From assembly GCA_030411725.1 (NCBI GenBank), contig MU839827.1, positions 4,533,027-4,597,026 on the forward strand: a stretch of 64,000 nt of DNA. The letters run 5' to 3'. Positions 55,834-64,000 of the stretch are shown here, in pieces; position 1 is the stretch's first letter, and every line of letters begins with the position of its first letter. The notes beneath the pieces are model-generated. The model searched no databases. It was given only the letters and a program-made list of their open reading frames with translations, and was not told the DNA's origin. Source of the DNA: Echria macrotheca (lineage: Eukaryota; Ascomycota; Sordariomycetes; Sordariales; Schizotheciaceae). Made by a program: the position numbers and the translations under genes.

Positions 55834-56417
55834 GGCAGGGAGGAGGAGTGCGGAACAGCGGGATCGCGAAAAAGCAGAGCGCAAAGGTGGTGGTCGGGTT
55901 GTAGTTTATGCCACATGCGAAATGGCCATGGTGGCTCGAAAGGAGGCGAAGATTACCGACAGTTCAATTTCCGCCAAAGACGGGCTTGTGACATTCCACG
56001 CTGCCTCCTTTGGTGGAAGACCAGTGGAAGATGAAAGGCTGCTAAACCAAACTGGGCTAAATCCATCGGGGTGGACCCTTGTGGCCAATGACCGGGGGTG
56101 GCGTCGGCCGTGTGGCGGCACAGCTCAGCAACGTGATGACGTCTTGTGAACAACACTTCCAGTGCTCACACAGAACGACTTGACTCTCACCCTCTGTATT
56201 ATAGTCAGGCAGCCATTGCTTCGGCATGGCATGAGCACGCTGGCACGTTGGGCTAGAGTCACAGAAGAAGCACCGAACAATCCGGGCCATCCATAAGTTG
56301 CCAGAACAGTCGCTTGCCCTGAACTGGAAAATGACCGGCCAATCGCCTCTGTGTACTCGAAAGGTCCGTCTAACTTTGTACCTACTTTGACCGCACCACC
56401 TCAGATAGACTGCCGAT
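55834..56417. other. intergenic region
   Basis: Between the SEY1 start (minus) and the transporter's stop (minus). Presumed SEY1 promoter; no gene or repeat is recognised. Confidence 0.4.
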
Positions 56418-58175
56418 CTAGTAGGTGTACCGAAACCGCTTATTCTCCTTGTCGGTCATCCTCGCCCAAACTTCGGGAGACATAAACGAGTCCTCGGTCT
56501 CGCTATCCGCAGCGCTCTGTCGTTTCTTGTTCTGCCACACATAGTACAGGAAAAGCAGGAAAGTGACCAAGGCGCAGCCAGCTTGGGTTGCCATGACGGA
56601 AATCTTGGCCGGGCGGTAATCGGGCGCATCTCGAGCCTGGAATGTCTGCGGCCCGATGATGTTTCCAATGGAGAACGAGCCGCTGACAACGGCAGCCGCG
56701 AATGCACGCTTGGTAGCGCCGCCAAAGTTTGCTGCAGTCCACTGGGTAAGGCAGGTGTCAGCGGGTACAGCATATTCTCCAAGCTTCAGGTGAGCCTTAC
56801 ATTGTAGAACACGGCAAGCGGTGCGACCACGGCGTTGACCAGATATAGGCCTGCCAGACAGCCGGCCCTGTTACTGGTCGGGAGGAACGACATCAAGCCG
56901 CCACCAATGATACTATTTGTCCTTCGTCAGTTGTCATTTTCCAGGACGAAACACCGCAGAACCTTGACCTACGCAGGGATGAGGCATGCGACGATCCACG
57001 CCCATCGGTGCGATTGCTTCCGAATCCCATATCCGACAAGGAGGGTGAAGAAAATGCTGACGGCGCCCGAGGGCATGTTCATCAGGGCTGCTTGCTTGGG
57101 ATCATAGCCCAAGTTTCTGATTAAAGTCGCCGAGTACGTCGTCACGACGCCGCTCGAAGCCGAGAGCTGTTTGTAGACTTGGTTAGCCGACTGGGTACCT
57201 AACTCACACGTCCTTCCAAGTTGCAGTCTTACCAAAATCACAGCCAGAAGCATTAGCCAAAGCTGGGGATCTATCAACGCCTCGATAATCTCGCTGCCAC
57301 GGAACTTTCGGTTCTGTATACCCGTCTGGTTGACGCTTACGTGTCGCAAGAGGGCCACCTTCTCGACATCGCTCAACCAGCTCGCCTTCATGGGTGTATC
57401 AGGAAGGAAAATCGCCGTGCAGCTGCCGATCACCACGGTCACCAAACCCAGCGTCAGGAACATGATGCGCCATCCGGCAAGCGATGATGATCCGGGCGTA
57501 ATGTGCTGAAAGGCATATGATACCGCACCACCGAGGATCTGGCCAAGGCCGAGACCGAGATACCAAAAGGAGAACCGAGGGGCTTGCTCCGACTTGGTGT
57601 ACCACTGGCTGCTGATAAGAAGCAACGATGGTCCGATTGTGGCCTCGAAGATACCCAGGAAGACCCGAGAGACAAGCAGCGTCTGGTAGTTTGTCGCAGC
57701 CGCACCGCATGCTGTCGCCACGCCCCAGAGAATCACGTTGGCGCCGAGCCATTTTGCAGCTGGGAATAGCTGAAGGAAGTAGACTGTTTTGCATTGGTTA
57801 GCTAACAGATAACATCGAGCAGAAATGCCTACTGTTCGGTATCTCAAAACAGAGCAGTCCAACAAACAGGAAGGTGGCTACGTTGGAGAAATCGTTTCCC
57901 TGGAGGTTGAGGTCCTGCCGGATAGTCATGACACCGGCATAGTTGAGAATGACTTTGTCCAGAAACTGCATGGTATAACAACAAAACATCAACGGTACAA
58001 TGTGCCAGTCGATCTTGCGTCGTAGAGCTGCAAGATTGACGCTGGCATCCTTGATATTCGCAGCTTCACGGTGGCCGTCGAGGAACTCCCAGGCGGCGTC
58101 GACCTCGCCTGTGCCCTTGTGAGCCGCCACCTCCTCGACATCGTTCCCGATGTGGCTCTTCTCGGGGGTTGACAT
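56418..58175 (-). CDS. MFS transporter, Dal5/anion:cation symporter type
   Basis: Five exons (58175-57833, 57783-57233, 57166-56973, 56912-56801, 56741-56418) encode 507 residues. The first 65 residues are hydrophilic and cytosolic. Membrane segments follow, with the family pattern ALRRKIDWHIVPLMFCCYTMQFLDKVILNYAGV, then ACGAAATNYQTLLVSRVFLGIFEA and LGLGLGQILGGAVSYAF. The DTPMKASWLSDVEKVALL loop lies between the two halves. This plan fits the allantoate/nicotinic acid permease-like (Dal5) group, which carries organic anions with protons. The substrate is unknown. The 66-bp second intron is in frame without a stop. The next gene on the right is an FAD monooxygenase, suggesting uptake and breakdown of an aromatic or nitrogen compound. 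Confidence 0.9.
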
Positions 58176-58920
58176 GGTTCCTGAAGTTCAAGCAGCCGTC
58201 GACGTTCAAGTTGAAAGTAGAGGGTTGTTGCCGACCACGGCACGGAAGCGAACCCATCTGCATCTTGTACGACCTCCTTATAAAAATGGAATTCCGTCTT
58301 GTTGGGGCCATGGAATTCCGCAACGTGCTGGGCAATGGTAAGCAGTGGTCCGGTTACAGGCAGACTGCGTGTGGGGGAAACAGGGGTGTTGACATTTCCG
58401 TGGTATTCAAGGCCCTGAGCGGTTCGCTGTCCCGGGAGCGCATGCATTCAATAGACTGGAATACCACGTATATCTGCACGGTTCTTTTTTATCTCGCTAC
58501 AGGGTCTTGGGTTTGGGCTTGGTTTTACATAGGTAAGTTTTTAAGATTTCCAATAGGTTCTAGAATACGGGCAGGAGTTAGTAGCGAGATTCCTTCCAAC
58601 AAGGGCACAACAAACAACACCCGGAAATATTTCTCAAATGGTAGCCAAGCAGAAAACTTGCACGATATTGCTGCTGCCAAGTGCTATTTGCGCTAACTGT
58701 CCGTCGTATCCGGGCGCATTTTTTGACGGATTTCTGCCTGACTGTCTGTCGGCAGTGGGAATTGCATAGACGCTTAACCCTTTTATCGCAGTCTGCATGG
58801 GACAAGAGCGTTGCATCGCCCAGCAGCACGTCCTCTCAACGCGGAACGCGGCCGACAAAATAGCTGCTGCCTACTAGAAGGATACGCGAGATAAGGGACG
58901 AACAGACAGCTCCCTGTTTT
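58176..58920. other. intergenic region
   Basis: Promoter region of the transporter plus the 3' end of the monooxygenase gene. A GGAATTCCG-containing stretch is seen near 58312. No gene is supported. Confidence 0.4.
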
Positions 58921-60423
58921 TCAATCAAAGGCGCTATCGTCAAAATCCAGCTGCATGGCCCGTCGACTGAGGAGTGGACTCTCCCCGCTGATTGAAGGCC
59001 AGTCATGGGCGTCTAGGCATGCCTGTCTTGATGCTAGGACGGCCGGGCGGGCCCGAGCCGTGACGGTTTCTGCATACTTTTCGATAGCGGTATGCAAACT
59101 CTGCGTATCGCCGTCTCCGGATTGCGTCGAAACATCGACGTGGGGAAGGACGATGTGAACGAAATCTAACACATCAAGTATGGCGTGGTTGGCGCCTTCT
59201 CCGCGATCTTTTTTCTTGGTCATCAGAGCCGTAATAAGGAATAAGATTTCAGATAAGGTGCTGGAGACTTACACATGGACATGGGATGGAACGCGTCCCC
59301 TACCAACGCCACATTCCCCGTGTCTTGAGGGACTCGTGGAGGCACCCAGTCGTAAAGCTCTAAATATTTGATCTCAGTCTCGGGCGATATCGACGCGGCC
59401 AGAGATCGAAACGGCTCGGCCCAGGTCGAGGCGAACGTCTTGATCAGTTCGATCCCGCCTTTGTTGGTTTTCGGGAACGGGACGCCGGACTCGCGGCCAA
59501 AAAATCCGTCCCTGATCGGCCAAGATATGATGACCTGTCCGATATATGTGCCATTGTTTCCGGGTGTATTGTTTCCTGGCGCATCGAGGACTGATTTTCC
59601 CATTAGGCCTGTCCATAACCGAACAATTCTCCAATGGGAAGGATCTTGAGAAAACAATAAAACTCACTGCTGAAGTAGACATACGTGTCGTTCTTTGACG
59701 CCGTACCCTGCAAAAATACGGGGTCCAGCTTCTTGATCGGCTGGATTTCATCGGGAGTGTACTCGACCCTGGCGCCCATGACGCGGATCGGGATCTTGTA
59801 CGTCTCCCGGTTGGGGAACAGTGCCTTTCTCACGCGCGACTTTCCACCATCACAAGCCACGATGAGCTTCCCACTGCTGGAGGTCCCATCGGCAAAGTGG
59901 ACTGTGGCCCCGTCCTTGTCGTCTCTGGACTCGATGTTCGTTGCCGCTTTTGCCCACTAAAAGATTTCATTCATTCTCATGCTTAGATTGAATTACAGCA
60001 AAGCATTACCATGTTTAGGGAGCGGATTTGATTTACCTGTATGTTTATCCCTGACGCGAGGAGCTGTCGAAACCGGTCTCTGGCTACCCTGATTCGCTGG
60101 GACTCCGGGGCCGGCGGCGTCGCGGCTTTTAGCTCGCCGGTGCTGAGATCGTAAAAGGGGAACCTCGTTGCCTCGGCTCTCTCCACTGCCACTCGGTCCA
60201 CGTATACCTCCGGGAGTCGTCGAAATAGATCATCAGGTAATAAATCCCGGAGCGCTGGGAGTGACCAGTGCAGCGTCAGACCCCAGCCAACGCCCCGTGT
60301 CGTTAGGTCGGCATCCCTCTCGAAAATACGGAACGGAATGTTTGATTTTTGGAGGTGTTGCGCAAGCAACAGACCGGCAACACCGGCGCCGATGATGATA
60401 ATGTCTCCTTGAGGTCGCTCCAT
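58921..60423 (-). CDS. FAD-dependent monooxygenase (salicylate hydroxylase-like)
   Basis: Four exons (60423-60037, 59956-59668, 59590-59273, 59207-58921) encode 426 residues. It is a group A flavoprotein hydroxylase. The dinucleotide-binding GAGVAG is at 12-17, the DG motif CDGGKSRVR at about 164-172, and the second FAD motif GDAFHPMSM at 323-331 followed by RGEGANHAI. No membrane helix is visible at the C-terminus, so it is likely soluble. The arrangement is that of many fungal aromatic hydroxylases, but the substrate cannot be told. It starts at the ATG just before RPQGDIIIIGAG. It lies tandem to a transporter and close to a Zn2Cys6 factor. Confidence 0.92.
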
Positions 60424-60632
60424 CGGGTGCGCTTGTGGTGTTGTTTTGATATCCTTTCGTGGGGGCCAAAGCTTTGAGACGGGTTCAACCGGAAGAGAGG
60501 CGTATCCTAGTATGGATCACCTCCTGGTATTTGGCCACAGAGCCGGCCGTGAAGGACGGAATGCAACTCTGTGGCAACCCAATGGGTGTCATATCACACG
60601 ACCTTCTGCAACCGTAGCATTCCCCACCAGAT

Positions 60633-60644
60633 CCTGCATGCAGG
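60633..60644. repeat. 12-bp perfect palindrome
   Basis: CCTGCATGCAGG, flanked by CCCCACC and GGTGGG 13-20 bases apart, giving a larger imperfect inverted repeat (about 60623-60649). It adjoins the tRNA-like fragment. Confidence 0.7.
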
Positions 60645-60704
60645 GTGGGATGTGAACTGAAAGTCAGACCGTGGCACTCTGCCCAACCAACAGCTAACGA
60701 GGAT
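60644..60704 (-). other. degenerate tRNA-like fragment
   Basis: Read on the minus strand, the sequence has an A-box-like TTAGCTGTTGGTTGGGCAGAGTG, an anticodon-arm 5' half (GGTCTGACTTTCAG) and then directly a TTCACATCCCACC end like the 3' half of a T arm. The 3' anticodon stem, variable loop and 5' T stem are missing, and no acceptor stem pairs. It reads as a broken tRNA copy or a tRNA-derived repeat, not a working gene. Confidence 0.35.
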
Positions 60705-60974
60705 GCGGTTTAGGGCATTCCTCTCGGTTCCCGGCCAGAGATGCGTACACCCGAATCCCTGAATCCTTTTGCGGTCGGCACTTCCAGGTGTGCCTAGGTC
60801 AAGTTAGAAGAGAAAGAATGTTCCAACGCCATACCCACTTACGACGCTCTGAGGGGGTATGATCATCTCCAAACCTCTCTGGCGTAAGAAAAAAGGAAAA
60901 TTTCTTTTCAAAAAATATTTTAGTAGCAGTAATTTACAACTTGAAAGTCTCCCTTGAGTCAGAGCACTCTTCGT

Positions 60975-62093
60975 TCATCGCGTGCTGCCATACTTCGAGA
61001 TAAGCCTCTTCATAATGGACATGGCTCCATTCCGGTAACCACCGCCGAATAGAGCAAAGTGATTTAGGTGGTGGTAACTGGCGATGGAATAATAAGTCAG
61101 GAGTCGTCTCACAACATCGCTTGGCAAGGACTTCACCTACAGCTCATATAGGGCTAGCCGATCCTCCCACTCCTCTGCAGGCTCGGATTTCGGGACGAGC
61201 TGCTCGTACTCTCGCCAGAAACTACCCTCGAAGCCCCCGAACATGCGCATGATCCCGAGCTCGTACTCTGAGTGGCCGTAGACACTAGAAGGGTCGTACA
61301 CAACCTCCTCGACACCTCCCTTGCCTGCAATCCGTCCGCGCCCATGGTTTCCGCTCCAGAGATCACCATGGATGACAACCGGGGTGACGCCCTTGAGATG
61401 ATTGTCTCCAAGTAGCCTGGGAACTACCGCGCTGGCGACTTTCTCGACCAAGGTAGAGAGATCCTTGTCTTGACCATTATTGCAGATCCCGGTCTTGAGA
61501 ACGCTGCGTAGACGGTTGTTGGCATAGAAGTCGGCCCAAGACTCCTTCCAAGAGTTGTCCTGCTCCGTTGCGCCGCAGCAAGTCGGTACGGGGAAGCCGA
61601 ACATTGGCTTATCAAATCCCGTGGGAACCGGCGCGGGCGTCGTGTGCAGCTTGGCCAATTTGGCCGCCAGTGAGAGACCGGAGCCGCCCGGAGCGGAGGA
61701 ACCCAGTTCGAGGAAGTCGGTGACGAGAAAATACTTGCCCGATGATGTTTTCAGAGTGCCGTGGGCATAAGACCGGGGACAGAAGCTGGGCACAGCGTCG
61801 TGGATAGCGTTGAGCGATGCATGCTCACCTGTCAAAGTTAAATAAGAGGCCTCTTCAATAAATAGGTATCTTCGGTGCAACTACAAGTCAAAGAGCTGCT
61901 GACCTCGAAACATCACCTCAGCATCTGCGCCGGTACCTGTCTTCACAAAGAAGGCGAGCTCCTGCCCGTCCTTGGAGGTCGTGAGCTTGAACGACGATGC
62001 AAAGCTAGACCCGCCGTGCGACACCATCTTGGAACTGGTAGCCTCGAGGCCGAGCGCCTCGAGAATAGCAGGGTCAACATTTGGCAGCATCAT
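60975..62093 (-). CDS. fructosamine-3-kinase-like protein
   Basis: Three exons (62093-61904, 61828-61141, 61077-60975) encode 326 residues. It belongs to the fructosamine/ketosamine-3-kinase group of aminoglycoside-kinase-fold enzymes, which phosphorylate sugar-amine adducts on glycated proteins so that they decompose. The N-lobe has SHGGSSFASSF with the Gly-rich loop and FVKTG with the ATP-binding Lys. The catalytic loop HGDLWSGN starts at His217, followed by VVYDPSSVYGHSEYELG. Without the last intron the protein would stop at YEL; splicing adds YHHLNHFALFGGGYRNGAM and KRLISKYG, the conserved C-terminus of the family. Start: two adjacent ATGs (62093 and 62090); the first is used here. Confidence 0.93.
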
Positions 62094-62721
62094 GATGCGT
62101 TGAAGTGACGGTCCAGACCTGAGCTTGGCGGTTGATGTTGAACCTCGGTAGATATCCTTTGCGGCGGACGACAGTTGGGGTGGTGCGGGGTCCCATCTTG
62201 ACGTCAATCTGGATGTGCTGCTTCGAGCATCGCTCCTGCCGAGGCCATGCGCAAGTCTGCAGCCGAAGCATAGGGACCTTCATCCAATTTTTGGGTTGTG
62301 TAAATTGTCGAAGGCATCTCGTAGGGAGACACGGAGGCACTCCGAAAATCCACAGTGCTGATGGATGGAATGCTTGGCCTAGTATCCGTACGCTGTACAG
62401 TAAACCTTTCCGTTGCTCGCCTCTGCGTTTCGACCCTGGGGATAGACTGGCACCACGAATCCCGGGACGGGTGGGAGGATCGACAAACGTGCAGGCCGAG
62501 CGCGACCTTCCCTGGTTTGGGAAGAACGTTGTGATGTTTGATGATGCGTCACTCAACCCCTGCTCCTCAGGGGCCGAACCCCGCAGTGGCCTTCTGGGGA
62601 GCCCAAAACCAGAGAACCATGTCTCCGGGGACAGCGGCTTTGGCCTCCTTCAACACCGAAGCAGCGGATTGCCAACAGGACGCTCACAATCTCCAGTCAT
62701 ACATGCATCATCGGATCCAAC
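62094..62721. promoter_or_regulatory. divergent promoter region kinase / Zn2Cys6 gene
   Basis: A 628-bp region between the kinase-like gene (minus) and the transcription factor (plus). Two CGG-type triplets occur, but I see no clear paired Zn2Cys6 site. Open frames across it are not supported. Confidence 0.4.
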
Positions 62722-64000
62722 ATGGTCTACGGCGGGCGGCCGTCAAGGGGCTGCCGGACGTGCCGCACTCGTCGGATCAAGGTGTGTCAATTGGGCCGTT
62801 CCCAGCTGTGTCGTCTCCCGTGTTCGCGAATCGCGGTCGCGTTGTGACCATCGAGGTGTCTTGATTGCTGACGCTCTATCCAACCAGTGCGATGAGGGAA
62901 AGCCGACGTGCAAGCAGTGCGCAAAGTCCAAGAGAGAATGCGGTGGCTATCGCTCCGAGTTCGAGATCGTGCATCGCGACCAGACGCGGTCAACGGTGCG
63001 CCGGATGCGCAGAGCCCTCGACGTACAACATTCACCCGTTACCCCGACCATCGTCTTCGTTCACGAACAACCCCAGCTGCCGAGTCCCCGACCTTCCCCT
63101 CCCCGACACGAGCCGCAGCAACGGCGGCTACCGACTAGTAGTACCCCGAGTCCACCGCCCGTCTTGGCAGTACCCGTTGCCCAGCGGGCCGCTTGCTATT
63201 TCGCTTCCAACTTCATTTTGATGCCCTTGGGCCAAATACAGCATGGATATATGGAATATCTTCTCCCGCTCATCGAGTCAGCTCCGCCTGACAGCGCCCT
63301 CAGTCATGCTTTCAATGCTTGCGCATTCGCATCACTGGGCAACAGGGTCAGGGCTGATAGCGTCGATTTTACCAGTCTTTCGCTAAAGCAGCACACGCTG
63401 GCCTTGGCGCGGACCCATGTTGCTCTTGGGGATGCGAAGACAGCCAGAACAGATGCCACGCTGGCTGCCATTCTGCTTCTTTCCATGTACGAGGTGAGTC
63501 GTTGGATGTTGATCCCAGTATTTCGCGGCAGACAAGGATGCTGATCCTCTTGGCTCAAAGGGTATCACAGCGATCAAGAGCACCCGGATGCTCGCTTGGC
63601 GATCCCATATTGACGGCGCTGTTGATATTGTGAAAGCCAGAGGGCGAGAGCAGATGTGTAGCACCAAGATCGGCGCCCATCTTTTCCACAGCGTCCGGCA
63701 ACAGTTGGTAAGTGTTTTTCTGGTCACGATGACGTGCTAGGGCTAACAATTCCAGATCTCGCGGACTCTGTCCGCCGGAGCTGCTCCCCCAGGAGGTGCA
63801 GATTGGTGGGCTGAGCCCGGCCCAGAATCGATTTTCGCCGCGTGCCACCGGTTTGCGCTTACAACTGGCGAAATCCGTGCCCGGACAACGGGCCTCTTGG
63901 CAAACTCCGGGCGGGATTCCAAGTCCATAGAGCAGATTGCGGGAATGGCCAGACGAATACACGAACTGGATCATGAGATTGCATCGTGGTTAATCTCTGT
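62722..64000 (+). CDS. Zn2Cys6 transcription factor, truncated by window end
   Basis: Four exons so far (62722-62781, 62888-63493, 63561-63707, 63756 to the window end) give about 352 residues of an incomplete protein. Splicing the first intron assembles the zinc cluster: Cys11, Cys14, Cys21, Cys28, Cys31 and Cys38 in the C-X2-C-X6-C-X6-C-X2-C-X6-C spacing, followed by a basic linker. A Pro-rich segment lies at about 90-135. The following helical part (SLKQHTLALARTHVALGD, then ATLAAILLLSMYE and RARGREQ-like) resembles the fungal-specific regulatory region of short Zn2Cys6 factors (DUF3468 type). It probably binds CGG motifs and may control the neighbouring transporter/monooxygenase/kinase genes, an inference from position. 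Confidence 0.93.

Larger units (their letters stand above)
60424..60974. other. intergenic region
   Basis: Promoter region of the monooxygenase and 3' end of the kinase-like gene. It includes a tRNA-like fragment (about 60644-60704) and a 12-bp palindrome, each described separately. Confidence 0.4.

Noticed and set aside
62132..63544. 470-residue single frame covering the Zn2Cys6 gene
   Set aside because: It reads through the first intron, loses the first two cysteines of the zinc cluster and starts in non-conserved sequence. The spliced model restores all six cysteines.

Overview
The window is nuclear DNA of a filamentous ascomycete (Pezizomycotina). Genes are dense, lie on both strands and carry short (about 50-140 bp) GT-AG introns, often with CTAAC-like branch sites. 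The products include fungal hallmarks: a HymA/Mo25 protein, Sfi1, Mif2/CENP-C, Sey1, Yme2, an EF-hand MscS channel and a Zn2Cys6 regulator. I cannot settle the class (Eurotiomycetes versus Sordariomycetes) by eye. Exon boundaries were placed by hand from splice consensus, reading frame and remembered family alignments. All multi-exon models below sum to complete reading frames, except the last gene, which runs off the window.

Left part (1-13 kb): an unrecognised conserved-looking fungal protein (1378-2325), a BTB/POZ protein whose domain is split by a long insert (3834-5576), a short-chain dehydrogenase (6081-6987, minus), ribosomal protein L26/uL24 (8358-8874, minus) and the spindle-pole-body protein Sfi1 (9589-13134, minus). 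Sfi1 has an extra 5' exon. A 60-residue twin-CX9C gene resembling the complex I assembly factor NDUFAF8 (13569-13875) is divergent from Sfi1.

Middle part (14-37 kb): cytosolic isoleucyl-tRNA synthetase (14012-17413, minus) is divergent from the HymA/Mo25 gene (18134-19406). A PLP-homeostasis (YggS/PLPBP) protein follows. Next is a very large coiled-coil protein of about 2,413 residues (23276-30653), built from two kinds of internal repeats. Then come mitochondrial seryl-tRNA synthetase (31022-32599, minus) and an EF-hand MscS-like channel (34440-37285).

Right part (37-64 kb): a 348-bp MITE-like element with TA duplication (37689-38036), a dienelactone hydrolase (38545-39744, minus), a cytosolic HSP70 with an upstream heat-shock-element array (41411-43488), and Emi1 (minus) divergent from Yme2. 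Mif2/CENP-C (minus) is divergent from RNase H2 subunit A, and the ER-fusion GTPase Sey1 (minus) follows. The last 8 kb look accessory: a Dal5-like MFS transporter, an FAD monooxygenase, a fructosamine-3-kinase-like protein and a Zn2Cys6 transcription factor cut by the window end.

Most genes are core housekeeping: translation, spindle and kinetochore, ER and mitochondrial membranes, and proteostasis. Five divergent pairs share intergenic regions of 434-720 bp. I saw no rRNA, CRISPR array or intact tRNA, and no clear novel multi-gene system. The least explained items are the repeat architecture of the giant coiled-coil protein and the right-end catabolic-looking gene group.
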